Source of the DNA: Stentor coeruleus
Lineage: Eukaryota > Ciliophora > Heterotrichea > Heterotrichida > Stentoridae
Assembly: GCA_001970955.1 (NCBI GenBank)
Contig: MPUH01000782.1
Location: forward strand, 1 to 35,124
Length of the DNA: 35,124 bases
Direction: 5' to 3'
In this document: positions 10,678 to 20,630 of the stretch, piece by piece
How the letters are laid out: every line of letters starts with the position of its first letter
Numbering within the stretch: position 1 is the stretch's first letter
Translations under genes and position numbers: made by a program
The notes under the pieces: model-generated
Seen by the model: only the letters and a program-made list of their open reading frames with translations
The model's database searches: none
Told to the model about the DNA's origin: nothing

Positions 10678-12071
10678 TTTATTTTATAGTTAGAGATGAG
10701 AACTATATACCTATTAAAATATGTTTAAAAGTTTTATTTTATAATTTAAACGCAAAAGCCAGATAGTTTCAGTGTTTTGATTTGCATACCCCTATTTAAT
10801 TTTGATTATAGTGAAGAGGAAGGAACCAGGAATTTTATATAGTTTTACTCCAAATTTGCAACTCATTGTTATAATTTATTTGATTCAAAGCTATAGTTTT
10901 TCTCTTGATATATCAAATTTGAAGTCTTATAGTTTGATAATTTATATATAGCATCTGTTTATAGGTTTTTGAATATTTCAAATGGTTTGATAACATTAGG
11001 GTGTTCTTCAATAAAGAAAATTTAAAATTTCCTTAGAATTACACGTGGATTTTGCTGGCTCGCCAAAGATATAAGTTCAAAGGTGTATACAATAGTAAAG
11101 TAGATAAAGGCTTCAAAAAATAGAATTCACATAAATTTTTAAAAGCTTAGTTATGAAGCAAGAATTTTGGGATAATTTCAATGTCTTTACTACTCTCAAA
11201 ACTTTACTAGCAATTTATACTATCTTGCCAGAACTAACTTACAACAATTTATGTCAGAAAAGTAGATATTTTTAAAAGTTAACTCAAAAAATTCCTAATA
11301 TTTCTGCTATCGAAATATAATTTATTCAATTTTTAAGCCAACAGTATTTTAATCTAAACTTAATTAGGACTAACTAATCATGAAAATATCTTCTATAAGA
11401 GCTACTCTTACTTGCTATCATCCTTTTAACAAAGCTCTATGATCTTAAAAAAAATTTTAGAACTATCCTTTATCAATGTATTATGAATCAGTTATATCCT
11501 TAGTTTCACTAGTAATCATAATAACTATTTAAAATACGTCAGTTTATACATAGCTTTTAATCGATAATCCAATATAAAATTATAAAATCTTCGATTATAA
11601 AAGTCTTATTTGATGTAAGTTATTTTAAGTGTCCATACTTATATATAAGATTTAAAAATTTTATAACTTTTTTTTGTTACTTAAATATGAAAATTAAAGT
11701 CTTTGAGTAAGGCAAATATCATAACAGAATTTTCTTAATACACAATCTTATGGTTCTTTAAATGCAATAAATAAAGAATACTTCCTTTTAACTGTTGTGT
11801 TTTTATTTATACTAAGATCAAGGCAGAGAGAATTTTATGATTTGAGTATAGTTATTGATAAGAAATAATATAAACTTTTCTTTATTTCTTTTCTGGTTGA
11901 TGTATTTATTGCATATTTTAAAGCTAATAATGTATATCAGAATTCAGTGTAGTTATAAGAGTAAAAATATGATTTGTATAATTGAAACTAGTTTTAATAC
12001 TTTTTATGTGTTTCATACATATTATTATATCATCTATTAGAAGTTTTGTAATATCATATTCATTATAGTTA
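10678..12071. other. Spacer without a supportable gene
   Basis: This 1.4 kb AT-rich stretch is G-rich on + up to about 11020, C-rich to about 11800, then G-rich again. A short + strand phrase near 11040 (LHVDFAGS) resembles an integrase core strand but is too short to call. No RNA gene was seen. Confidence 0.45.
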
Positions 12072-12512
12072 GATTTTGATAAAAGGCCCAAAAGCCTATT
12101 TTTAAAAGGACCTTTACTAAACTAATAGGCTCCGAAGTTGTCTAAGTTTTATTTACCGAAATGAAGAAGGCTATATAAAACTATTGGAAAAGCTTGGCAT
12201 ACTTTACTTCTTCGTCTAAAATCCAACGAAGATTTACAAAAATTTTGTTATATCCTTCTATGAAAAAAAAAAAAATTTATCTGATAGACAGCTTTCAAAA
12301 CAACATAGAATGCCTTTAGATTCTCATCATTGTATATCAAAAATACGACAGTCAATGTCACATCTTTTATGAGTAGTCCGAGAAAGGGATATAGAAAAAT
12401 AAAATTACTGGAATAGTTTATTAGAAGAATATCTTAGGAATAATAATCCATCAGAAACATTACCTGAAAAAGTATTTTATTATTGTTTTTTGTTAGATTT
12501 TTTAGTAAGATA
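12072..12512 (+). pseudogene. Decayed mitochondrial ribosomal protein uL29m (MRPL47)
   Basis: Read on the + strand, this stretch carries the uL29m core: GKAWHTLLLRLKSNEDLQK, CYILL, LSDRQLSKQHRMP, then SKIRQSMSHLL and VVRERD. In human MRPL47 the matching core has KSNEDLHKLWYVLL and VVQERE. uL29m belongs to the large mitoribosomal subunit near the exit tunnel. The frame is broken. Stops stand at 12123 (TAA), 12126 (TAG), 12162 (TGA), 12261 (TGA), 12370 (TGA) and 12400 (TAA), and there is a frameshift at an A13 run (12263-12275). The stops away from the frameshift fit single C-to-T changes from CAA, CAG or CGA. No 15-nt GTA...AG intron removes them. Alternatives are readthrough or RNA editing, for which the sequence gives no direct support. 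The 3' end overlaps the leader of the next gene. Confidence 0.75.
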
Positions 12513-12518
12513 TATATA

Positions 12519-13115
12519 ATGGAAAAAATAGATCAGAATTTGCAAAAGTCACTAAAAAGGAAATCTTGTCCAATACTCAAAGAAGATGAAGAAGAGCTTA
12601 AAAAACAGAAATTTGATGTGATTCTTGATATTAAAGTCCTTAGAGATCTTTCTGGTAAAGATAATAATATAGATAAAAACGAATTTCTTGAATGTGATAA
12701 TCTAGATACTAGCCAAGATATTGCCAAAGATATGGTATTAAAAGGTAATGATTCTGTTTTAAAAAATGAATCTTGTGTAGGAGTTGAGAATAATGACAAT
12801 ATATTAAAAGCTCCACCTAATACACAGACAAATGATAGTCCGGAGAAATCTTTTTTATTTGCGGCAAAAGGTAAATTGGATGATATAGCTGAAGTTACTA
12901 AGGAAGATGAGGAAAGTAAGACAAATGAAAAGTCTCAGAAGAAGTTGGAAGGATATGGTGGAGAGAAAGGATCTTTGAATACACAAAAAAATTTAGAGAT
13001 GCCTGTTATTAATGAGATTTTAACTGGGGAAAAATGTGATGAAGGGATTGGGTATAAAGAACAAAAAGATGATTTAGAAAATTCTAAATCGCAAACTTCA
13101 TTGGTTGCTACTTAG
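12519..13115 (+). CDS. Acidic disordered protein, unknown
   Basis: The product has 198 residues, from the ATG after TATATATA. The open frame extends 36 bases further upstream, but only with a TTG start. The sequence is low in complexity and rich in Lys, Glu, Asp and Asn, with a basic patch near the N-terminus (KSLKRKSCP) and no predicted membrane segment or globular domain. The KRK patch could serve as a nuclear signal (inference). Codon use resembles its neighbours, so I consider it a real gene rather than a chance frame. I do not recognise a family. It starts only a few bases after the uL29m relic. Confidence 0.6.
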   Translation: MEKIDQNLQKSLKRKSCPILKEDEEELKKQKFDVILDIKVLRDLSGKDNNIDKNEFLECDNLDTSQDIAKDMVLKGNDSVLKNESCVGVENNDNILKAPPNTQTNDSPEKSFLFAAKGKLDDIAEVTKEDEESKTNEKSQKKLEGYGGEKGSLNTQKNLEMPVINEILTGEKCDEGIGYKEQKDDLENSKSQTSLVAT

Positions 13116-13551
13116 ATTATAATAAATCATATGTTTTTATATGTATTGTGTGGAGTTTAATTAAGGAAATTAGAGGATTTGGCTTATTTTTTTGGGTTTT
13201 TGATGATGAAATTATTTGATTTTTTTAATAATGAGATGGGTTAAATGATATAATAAAAATTAAGGAAAATGATAATAGTAGTTATGAAAGAATGTATTTT
13301 AGGTTAAGATTTTTGATACTCTTGCAATAAATTCATATATAAAAACTCCTGATATTTTGAAGAATATTTTTAATGTAATACTAATTCAGTAAGTAGAACT
13401 ATATTTATCTACTAAATCACTAGGAAAACTCTTATAATTCCTATAAAAATCTCTACAATTTAATAATCAAAACCCAAACAATAACATTATTAACCCCAGC
13501 TTTTATATAATAAAAAAATAATTTTTCATAAAATAGTTAAAAGTATATAAA
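13116..13551. other. Spacer between two + genes
   Basis: The first part (to about 13300) is G-rich and the second part is C-rich on the + strand. This is the pattern of a 3' flank followed by a 5' flank. No gene was seen. Confidence 0.55.
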
Positions 13552-13554
13552 ATG
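13544..13554 (+). promoter_or_regulatory. TATATAAA immediately before the ATG
   Basis: The start reads TATATAAAATG, a close variant of the TATAAATG arrangement seen at other gene starts in the window. Confidence 0.3.
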
Positions 13555-14535
13555 TCGTGTCCGAAACTTGATAGGAAAATTAAGAATGTCCTCTGGCCTT
13601 CAGGTATAGAGAACATGTACACAGAAACATCAAAAAAAAACCTACACAAACTGAGCGATACCCTTTCCTCTCATCCTCAGTCCCCAAAAATATCCCTTAA
13701 AATGATATCTGATTTGCAAGATCAAATAAGACAAAAGGAACTTCAGTATTTAGAAGTAAATAAATCAAAGCAAAGATTAGATATCGAAGTTAATGAATTA
13801 AAATCACACATCGTAGAAAAAGATACAATTATCGAACGCCTAACAGTTGAAAATTCAAACCTTAAAAGCCAACTTCAAAACTCAGAAGGCAATTTGAGTG
13901 AATACTGGAAGAGGGAAGTTCTTAGAAAAAGCGAAGGGATTAAAAAAATCCAAGACCAAATGCGTCATCAAGAACGTGAGAACAAAAGTAAAATCGACAC
14001 AAAACTGAAAAAAATCATCCAAATCTATGAAGAAGAGAAAAAAAACAACACTCAAAAAATCGAGAACTACGAAAGACAAAACCAAAATTTATTTGAGAAA
14101 GTTAAACAACTTGAACAGGAAAATTCAAATTTGAAAAATGAAAATTCTTCACAAATACAAGCAGGTTTCGAAAAGCAGCTGCAACAATTAGAACAAATGC
14201 AAGCGTCTTTACTCCATGATAACACAAATCTTAAGCAAGAATTAGAAATTATTAGACGTGGGAATAACTTACATGATTTAGCTGTCCTTTCATCAGATAT
14301 CCATAAAATATCAAGACAAGTTCACCATCTTCTAACAATTCTCAAATACCTTAAACAAGGTAAAGATATATCTTTATCTTTATTATTAGAAATAGATGAA
14401 AATCGTATAACCAACTCATCTCGTCAATTACTTCAAGACATAAACCAACTCAAAAAAGAACTTAACGAAATCAAAGAAATAGTCTCAGATTACCATGCTG
14501 AAATCGTTGGGGGTAATATTTGCATATCCCAATAG
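13552..14535 (+). CDS. Coiled-coil protein, unknown
   Basis: The product has 327 residues. After a short N-terminal part (MSCPKLDRKIKNVLWPSGIE), residues about 50-235 are almost continuous heptad-like coiled coil rich in Lys, Glu, Gln and Asn. A helical C-terminal segment follows (LSSDIHKISRQVHHLLTILK, then RQLLQDINQLKKELNEIKEI). It probably forms a rod-like dimer in the cytoskeleton, basal-body region or cortex (inference). The coiled coil hides family relationships, so no orthologue is proposed. It converges with the next gene with 32 nt between the stop codons; that neighbour is also a coiled-coil protein. Confidence 0.8.
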   Translation: MSCPKLDRKIKNVLWPSGIENMYTETSKKNLHKLSDTLSSHPQSPKISLKMISDLQDQIRQKELQYLEVNKSKQRLDIEVNELKSHIVEKDTIIERLTVENSNLKSQLQNSEGNLSEYWKREVLRKSEGIKKIQDQMRHQERENKSKIDTKLKKIIQIYEEEKKNNTQKIENYERQNQNLFEKVKQLEQENSNLKNENSSQIQAGFEKQLQQLEQMQASLLHDNTNLKQELEIIRRGNNLHDLAVLSSDIHKISRQVHHLLTILKYLKQGKDISLSLLLEIDENRITNSSRQLLQDINQLKKELNEIKEIVSDYHAEIVGGNICISQ

Positions 14536-14567
14536 TTTCTTTCTGATCTAAAACTATAACTTTAAAA

Positions 14568-15674
14568 TTATTTACCTTTAAGAAATTCTTTACAATCTCT
14601 TTTAAGTTCATTTAAACTTTCTTCAGACTGTTCCTCTACTGAATAATGTTCATGGACTAAAGCATTATCTAATTCATTAGTATCATGATTAGGTACTTCA
14701 ATATCTGAATATAAATTCTCAGTATGTTTAGATCTATGAGTATTTGAAGATATAGAACTAAACTCATCTGCAGGGATATTTTTAACTCTTGAGCTACTAA
14801 GTTCATTAACTTTAACATCAGGTAATGAAAATGTTAATCCCATGTTTTCTTTAACTGAATCAACCCCAGACTCTTCTTCGATTATACTTGATAAATCCTC
14901 AAATCGTCCTGAACTTAAAACAAGTTTTTCTTCAGCACCAGTTAAGTTAAGAAGGTCTTCTAATTGGACTTCACGTTTTTCTTCAGGTCCTGCACCTGAG
15001 TTTATAAGTGAATAAACAACAGCTTCACGTTCTGACATGGATAAAGAGTTAAGAATATCGTCGTTTATAAGGATTTTCGAATATAAAGATGTGTCTCTAT
15101 AGCTTTCAGTTAAAGATTTCGATATTTCTGGGATATCAAATGTTGGGGTATGAACCTGAGGTAATGGGGGGATTGTAATTAGAGGCTGCATGGTTTTTTC
15201 TAGTAAGGTTCTGATGATTTCTCTGGATTTGAATATCGCATGGAGGATTTGATTGGTTTCTTCAGGGATTTCAGAACTGATACCATCAAAAAGAGTATCA
15301 CCTTCAACTGAAATACTGTTATCGTTTGATCTCATTTGGGCTCTTCCAGCTACAGCAAGTAATTCAGCGTCAATTTGCATTAGGAATTTCCTTTCATTTT
15401 CTTCTTCTTTGGCTGTTCGCTGTTTAAGGTCAATTAGAGTTTCTGATTGGATAAGCATCTGGTCTTGCCACTTTTTTTTCTCTTTTTCATATGTTTCTTG
15501 TATTGATCTTATATCTTTGATTAACTTACAATGTTTAACTTCCCATTTGCTTTTGTGTTTTGCGATAAGTTGTGTATTGTTTTCTTCTTTTTCTCGGTAC
15601 TCTTTTCTCACTTTGTCTAGTTCATTTTCAGCTTCCTCCAGTTCTTTACGGAGTTTGATGATTTCTTCATTCAT
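14568..15674 (-). CDS. Coiled-coil protein with acidic Ser-rich tail, unknown
   Basis: The product has 368 residues. Residues 1-110 form a highly charged coiled coil (starting MNEEIIKLRKELEEAENELD). A middle part follows with a Pro-rich stretch (LITIPPLPQVHTPTFDIPE) and then a region resembling short helices. The C-terminal third is acidic and Ser-rich and likely disordered, with many potential phosphorylation sites. No family is recognised. Its 3' end lies 32 nt from that of the convergent coiled-coil gene, and its 5' end lies 132 nt from the stop of the kinase gene on the same strand. A structural or adaptor role is an inference from composition only. Confidence 0.8.
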   Translation of the reverse strand: MNEEIIKLRKELEEAENELDKVRKEYREKEENNTQLIAKHKSKWEVKHCKLIKDIRSIQETYEKEKKKWQDQMLIQSETLIDLKQRTAKEEENERKFLMQIDAELLAVAGRAQMRSNDNSISVEGDTLFDGISSEIPEETNQILHAIFKSREIIRTLLEKTMQPLITIPPLPQVHTPTFDIPEISKSLTESYRDTSLYSKILINDDILNSLSMSEREAVVYSLINSGAGPEEKREVQLEDLLNLTGAEEKLVLSSGRFEDLSSIIEEESGVDSVKENMGLTFSLPDVKVNELSSSRVKNIPADEFSSISSNTHRSKHTENLYSDIEVPNHDTNELDNALVHEHYSVEEQSEESLNELKRDCKEFLKGK

Positions 15675-15806
15675 TTAAATATTATAAGTCCTTTATTATT
15701 ATGTATATATCCAAAACTTTTCCCCAAAAACCTTTTGAAATATATGCTAAATATCTATTTTCAATATATAATCATCTTAAATTAAGATCATAATTTATAA
15801 TTTATC

Positions 15807-17516
15807 TTATTCATCCAAAAAACTCCAACTAGAATCATCATCACTATCTTCAAGATGTATCCAATTTGTGCTATTTCTCAAACTTTCATCTTCATTAAAA
15901 GGCTGAACTTCTTTTTTCATAACTTTTTCCCAATCAACACCTTTGAAATAATTATGCCTTTTAACCTCAGATGCATCTTCATAAAACCCAAGTCTTTTAT
16001 TCTGTATGTTTTCTAATAATTTTTCTATTAAATCATATAATAACGGGTCACTAATAGAAACTTTATCGTTTTTCAAATAAAATGGGCAACCTGTTGACAT
16101 TTCAAATAGTGTTAATCCAAGCATATACCAATCAACTTCATATCCATAAGGTTTTTCTGCTGAGATTTCAGGGGCAACATAACCAATTGACCCACAAAAT
16201 GAGTAAGTTTGTGTTTCAATTCTTTTGGAAAGACCAAAATCTGAAACCATTATATGACCATCTTCATTAACTAATATGTTGCTTGGTTTTAGGTCTCTAT
16301 ATATAAACTTGTTTTTGTGTAAACATTCAAGAGCTAAAATTATTTCGCATGCATAAAGTTTAACCAAATTAGCTGGAATTGGGGTGGAATTTTGTAACCT
16401 GTCTCCAAGGCTCCCACGATGACAGTATTGCATTAGCAATAAAAGACTTGTTTTAGTTTGAAATGATGAGATTAAGGAAATGATAAACGGACTTCTTAAT
16501 GTAGACAATATATGTTTCTCAGTCTTCACATAATCTATCATTTTGTTTTCAAAAATCTTGCTTTTCTTCATAACCTTCAAAGCATATTCCTTCCCATTTC
16601 TTTTATCCTCAACCAAAAACACTTTACTATAACTTCCTTTTCCCACAACTTTAATAACCTTATAATTGCTTAAGCAATTTATACCCGTCACACATTCAGC
16701 CGACCTACTAACTTTCCTCAATCTTTTCAATATCCTATTTTGTTTAAGTTCTTCAATCATTCTATCCATACCATTATCATTAGTCTGTACAATATTAAAA
16801 GCTTTTTCTGTAACCCTTCTACTCTGACTAAACGAATTGAAAATTTCTCTAATTTCCGGTTGATTTTCTGAATAATTAAAAGCAGTTTTCCCATAATTAT
16901 CAATAATCTCAGTATCACATCCAAGTTGTAAAAGAATTTCTGTTATTTCAGCTTTACTTTGCATACAAGCATAATGTAAAGCTGTTCTACCAGAGTCATC
17001 TGCGGTATTAAGATTTACTTTTTTAGCAAGAATTGATACTGTGTTTGGATTGCCTACAAAAACTGCCCGGTGAAGTAAAGAAAACCCATCTGAATCTGTA
17101 TATTGATGTAAATCACTACTTGTTAGTATGGATTTNGCCCGGTGAAGTAAAGAAAACCCATCTGAATCTGTATATTGATGTAAATCACTACTTGTTAGTA
17201 TGGATTTTACAAATTCTGTATCATTTTTTTCTATAGCTAAGATTAGAGATCTGGCTTCTTCACCATATGAGGAATATGTGTATTCTTGGGTTAAGAGATC
17301 TGCAGTTTCCATTTCGTGGTTGGGTATTGCTTGCATTTTCTTTGTCGCTGGGCTCATTCTGACTGAAATCGAATTAGACTCTTCACTTAAAGTGTTTGCT
17401 GGAGCTTCGATAACGAGGTTTAATGAGGCTTCAGAAACTTTTTGCCGTTTTTTCCGGTCTTTGCATAAGCAATTACTGTTTTCAAACAGTTCTAACAAGG
17501 ATTCGCAAAATTTCAT
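15807..17516 (-). CDS. Ankyrin-repeat AGC-like protein kinase
   Basis: The assembled frame has 569 residues, or 545 after collapsing the N-joined duplication (numbers below are collapsed). Ankyrin repeats lie at about 85-200 (e.g. SGRTALHYACMQSKAEITEI). A Ser/Thr kinase domain runs from about 261 to 500. It has the Gly loop GKGSYSKVFLV, Lys290 in ALKVMKK, the catalytic YRDLKPSN (Asp384), DFG Asp402, and an activation segment YSFCGSIGYVAPE like that of AGC kinases. An AGC-type tail follows (DWEKVMKKEVQPF). All catalytic residues are present, so it should be active. The segment after TGCPFY is about ten residues shorter than usual for AGC kinases (alphaG region). The acidic C-terminus ends in SSWSFLDE. 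The N-terminus has Cys and basic residues but no myristoylation site. It is divergent from the PP2C gene. Confidence 0.9.
   Translation of the reverse strand: MKFCESLLELFENSNCLCKDRKKRQKVSEASLNLVIEAPANTLSEESNSISVRMSPATKKMQAIPNHEMETADLLTQEYTYSSYGEEARSLILAIEKNDTEFVKSILTSSDLHQYTDSDGFSLLHRXKSILTSSDLHQYTDSDGFSLLHRAVFVGNPNTVSILAKKVNLNTADDSGRTALHYACMQSKAEITEILLQLGCDTEIIDNYGKTAFNYSENQPEIREIFNSFSQSRRVTEKAFNIVQTNDNGMDRMIEELKQNRILKRLRKVSRSAECVTGINCLSNYKVIKVVGKGSYSKVFLVEDKRNGKEYALKVMKKSKIFENKMIDYVKTEKHILSTLRSPFIISLISSFQTKTSLLLLMQYCHRGSLGDRLQNSTPIPANLVKLYACEIILALECLHKNKFIYRDLKPSNILVNEDGHIMVSDFGLSKRIETQTYSFCGSIGYVAPEISAEKPYGYEVDWYMLGLTLFEMSTGCPFYLKNDKVSISDPLLYDLIEKLLENIQNKRLGFYEDASEVKRHNYFKGVDWEKVMKKEVQPFNEDESLRNSTNWIHLEDSDDDSSWSFLDE
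17065..17207. repeat. N-joined 71-bp direct duplication, probable assembly artefact
   Basis: Bases 17065-17135 and 17137-17207 are identical around the N at 17136. The offset is 72 bases, so the duplication stays in frame and adds 24 codons inside the first ankyrin repeat of the kinase gene. Confidence 0.85.
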
Positions 17517-17522
17517 TTATAA
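17514..17522 (-). promoter_or_regulatory. TTATAA immediately before the ATG
   Basis: The kinase start reads TTATAAATG on the sense strand, identical to the GNA1 and WD40 gene starts. Confidence 0.35.
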
Positions 17523-18277
17523 GTCGAGAAAATAAAATAGCTTAGGATATTAAAGATTTTGAAAATTGGGTTTTTGTGATTAAGGCTGAGTCCTTCAGAA
17601 GTTTTTGTTTATAGTTTTATTAAGATAAATTTCAAAGAAAATTAAAATCTACGATTGAAAATTTTCGGTAATTGAACAACTTTTTAAAACAAACCGACTA
17701 AAATTATGCAACAACCTACTTAGCTAGTGCAGAACCTATTTATCAATAAATTCTTAATAGAAAAAAATTTTACTAAAAATTTCTAATTAATCCAAAATTT
17801 ACAGCATAAAAAACACAATATTTTCACCCACATAAACTTCCAAATCCTCAACCCAATCATAACACCCACCTTTAATAGATTAAAAAATGGTAGCAAAAAT
17901 ATTTACTAAAACTTATCCAAAAAAACTAACCTCAAACTAAATCCTAAATTTCCCATAAATCATTTTCAACATCTAAAAAACATCAAAACCCTCAACCNAA
18001 CACCCACCTTTAATAGATTAAAAAATGGTAGCAAAAATATTTACTAAAACTTATCCAAAAAACTAACCTCAAACTAAATCCTAAATTTCCCATAAGTCAT
18101 TTTCAACATCTAAAAAACATCAAAACCCTCAACCATCTTTTCTCCCAGTCTAAAAATCCTAATAACACATCGAAATCATTCATATTCCATAAAAAAATAT
18201 AACCACTAAAAAAATTAACTAATTCATTTTCGAATAACACCTTCTAACTTTTCTTCTTTATAAATCCTTCTAATAAT
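17517..18277. other. Divergent spacer between kinase and PP2C genes
   Basis: It is G-rich on + for about the first 130 bases and strongly C-rich and A-rich from about 17700 to the PP2C start. It holds an N-joined duplication but no gene that I can support. A TTTATAAA box lies about 16-23 bases before the PP2C ATG. Confidence 0.55.
17861..18134. repeat. N-joined ~137-bp direct duplication, probable assembly artefact
   Basis: Bases 17861-17997 and 17999-18134 match, apart from one A-run length difference and one substitution, around the N at 17998. This is the same signature as at the other four N positions. Confidence 0.85.
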
Positions 18278-19633
18278 ATGGGATCTTGTTCAAGTATAAT
18301 TAAGCCAACCGAAGGCCAAATACCCAATGTTCTTCTCTGTACCTACCCTACTAAAGTTACTATAAAAACTAAAACCCAACCAGAAAATCAAATAGAAATG
18401 ATCCTAACAAAACCTCTTCATATTTCAATCAACCTAATTCCATTAAATACTTCAAAACTTTGGGTCACAAGTAGTGTATTACCAGGTCAAGACCCAACAG
18501 GAACATTTTTCCAAAAATGCATTGACAGTTGTATCTATCTTAATGAAAACAACACAATACTCTTAGCATTATTCGATGGCCATGGTTCACAAGGAGAACA
18601 AATAATAAACTTTTGTTGTTCATATACATCAAAATACTACCGAAGCCAAAAAGAATCTATAGAAGTAATCATCATATAGTCTGATCCAAAAACTTTTCTC
18701 ATCAACTTATCAGAAAGTTGTGATTTAGCTTTAAGAAATCCAGAGACCAGAATCAATACAGAGTTTTCTGGAACGTAAAAAAAATTTAGGACTGCAGTTT
18801 TTGTTTTGATTAAAAATGATATAATATATTCTGCTTGTGTTGGACATTCAAGAGCTGTATTAGGTAGTTATATAAATCGTGAGCCTCTATTAAAAATTAC
18901 TCATTTAGAAGAAAATAAAGCTTTAGCTGAGGTTAGAAAAAGAAGAGGAAGTAAGTTACAGAAGAAAGTTTTTTATACACAATTGACTAGAGATCATAAA
19001 CCTGAGATTAATGAAGAAGCACAACGTATAAGAGAAAATGGAGGAAAAGTTAAAAGATTATTAGACTATGAAGGTAATAGAATAGGTCCTTATCGTGTAT
19101 GGGAAAATGATACAAATTTACCTGGGTTAATAATGAGTAGGTCAATAGGAGATAATGTTGCTAAAAATATTGGAGTTATATCAACACCTGATATCACATC
19201 TATAAATATCGATTGGAAAAATGACCTTTTTCTTATTGTTGGATCTGATGGATTATGGGATGCTATGGCTAATGATGATGTTGTAAACTTTGTTGAGTTT
19301 TATAGAGATAAATCTTATAGAGGAAATAATAGAAATAAAGATACCCCATCATTACAAAATAGTAATATCGCCCAGTTACTTTGTGAAGAAGCTAGGACAA
19401 GATGGTTTGCTATTGTTGAAGAAGATAATGTGAGTATTGATGATATATCTTGTATTATATTAGAATTAAATAAAGCATCAGGACAAGTGAATTTAGAACA
19501 GAAAAAAAATAAGATTATTCAGGAGGTCAAAGATATAGAAAATGAAGAGAATCATAAAGGTATTAGGCAGAATAATCTTAAAGTTAAAGATCCGAGAAGA
19601 GGAAGCCAGATGGAATTAATGTTTAACTTTTAA
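18278..19633 (+). CDS. PP2C-family protein phosphatase with acylated N-terminus
   Basis: Three exons (18278-18664, 18680-18774, 18790-19633) are joined across two 15-nt introns and give 441 residues. Splicing restores the conserved SGTTAVF segment across the second junction. PP2C enzymes are metal-dependent Ser/Thr phosphatases. Visible motifs are FDGHGSQGE (metal ligand Asp100), SGTTA (159-163), GHSRAVLGS, LTRDHKP, PGLIMSRSIGD, VGSDGLWDAM (Asp314) and DDISCIIL (Asp379). The acidic metal-binding residues are all present, so activity is expected. The N-terminus MGSCSS fits N-myristoylation at Gly2 with palmitoylation at Cys4, which would place it on a membrane (inference). The C-terminal 50 residues are charged and outside the fold. 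It converges with the next gene, with only 9 nt between the stops. Confidence 0.93.
18665..18679 (+). other. 15-nt intron 1 of the PP2C gene
   Basis: gtaatcatcatatag, phase 0, ending in a TAG that would otherwise stop translation. Its removal joins KESIE to SDPKTF. Confidence 0.9.
18775..18789 (+). other. 15-nt intron 2 of the PP2C gene
   Basis: gtaaaaaaaatttag, phase 2. Its removal rebuilds the conserved PP2C phrase SGTTAVF. Confidence 0.93.
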
Positions 19634-19642
19634 GATTTGTAA

Positions 19643-20533
19643 TCAGGAAGATCTACGGCGAAAACGCCATTCGGTAATAGGGAAATGCCCTTGTATTGAG
19701 ATTTCAGTGGTAAGAGGTTCTGTTGGTTGTGGGGTTGCATGGAGCATTCCTCTTAGATCACTTTTCGAAAACTTGTAATTATCAACTTTTTTCGGTTGGC
19801 TGAGTTTTTCTACCAGCATATCCCATTGATAAACTTTTTCATACCCAAAGTCATTTATACTATACATGTTTTTATTCGCATAATCAAGTTCTCTATATTT
19901 AAAAACATCTGATTTGTTTTCAAGTTGTTGAGTTTTTTTATGTCTTTTCCTTAGTTTTTCACGTTCCATTTGTATAGCATCTTTGATTTTCTTATGTTTG
20001 TATTCCTCGATTTTCTGAAGTTCGTTTGTTTTTTGTATCATATTTTGTAAACCTGATGCTTCAATTGAGGCAACTTTTTGAGGGAAAATAGCTTTCCTCA
20101 TTGAATCTGAGAGTTTTGTGTATTTATGATATTCTTGAGCAGCATCACATGTGTTATACCCAAGTTGATTAGCGATTTTTATATGAGAAATCTTTGGTAA
20201 AGGTGATCCTTGGCTTTTTTTACAATATTTTTCAAGTTCAGTCCTTTCACTTTTCCGATCGTTAAGCCTTTTTCTAGCTAAGGCTTTGTTTTTTTCTAAC
20301 TTTTCTTGTCGGATTTGTTCCTTTTCTGCATTGTGTTTAAGCAGTTGGTTTGTTGGAGAAAAAGGACTTTCTAAAAATTTTCTGTTCAGGTCGTGATAGA
20401 ATTTCGATACTTTTGGTGAAGAGAATTGTGGGAAATTCCAATCATTTTCAAAGTCAAAACCCCAGTGATAAAGGCGTTCAGAGTCTTTATCAGGTTGTTC
20501 GTTTATTAGATTTGGGTTATTGTTTGATATCAT
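19643..20533 (-). CDS. Charged helical protein, unknown
   Basis: The product has 296 residues. It is rich in Lys, Glu, Arg and Gln with several helical, coiled-coil-like stretches (around 65-100 and 165-215). The C-terminus is strongly basic (TEWRFRRRSS). A short aromatic segment near the N-terminus (LYHWGFDFENDWNFP) might be a docking motif. There is no membrane segment or signal peptide. The composition resembles ciliate cytoskeletal or cortical proteins, but this is an impression and I recognise no family. The start reads TATATAAATG. It lies 97 nt downstream of another - strand gene and 9 nt from the PP2C stop. Confidence 0.75.
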   Translation of the reverse strand: MISNNNPNLINEQPDKDSERLYHWGFDFENDWNFPQFSSPKVSKFYHDLNRKFLESPFSPTNQLLKHNAEKEQIRQEKLEKNKALARKRLNDRKSERTELEKYCKKSQGSPLPKISHIKIANQLGYNTCDAAQEYHKYTKLSDSMRKAIFPQKVASIEASGLQNMIQKTNELQKIEEYKHKKIKDAIQMEREKLRKRHKKTQQLENKSDVFKYRELDYANKNMYSINDFGYEKVYQWDMLVEKLSQPKKVDNYKFSKSDLRGMLHATPQPTEPLTTEISIQGHFPITEWRFRRRSS

Positions 20534-20540
20534 TTATATA
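20531..20540 (-). promoter_or_regulatory. TATATAA immediately before the ATG
   Basis: On the sense strand the start reads TATATAAATG, another instance of the TATAAATG context. Confidence 0.3.
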
Positions 20541-20630
20541 ATATTTTAATATAAATGATAGGAATTTATATGATAATATCATTTTTTTAAACATCATAAA
20601 ACTTATTCTAATAAATAAAAACCTCAAAAA

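Noticed and set aside
11020..11060. A phrase LHVDFAGS on the + strand resembling the first acidic strand of a retroelement integrase.
   Set aside because: Only about ten residues match, and no second or third catalytic residue, zinc finger or repeat is found around it.
11855..12040. A 61-codon + strand frame rich in Ile, Leu and Tyr.
   Set aside because: It starts with TTG, not ATG, is low in complexity and has the composition of translated AT-rich spacer.
14549..14567. A GTAA...AAAG string at the stop of the 14568-15674 gene.
   Set aside because: It would be 16 nt and end AAG, and splicing would run the frame into the convergent gene.
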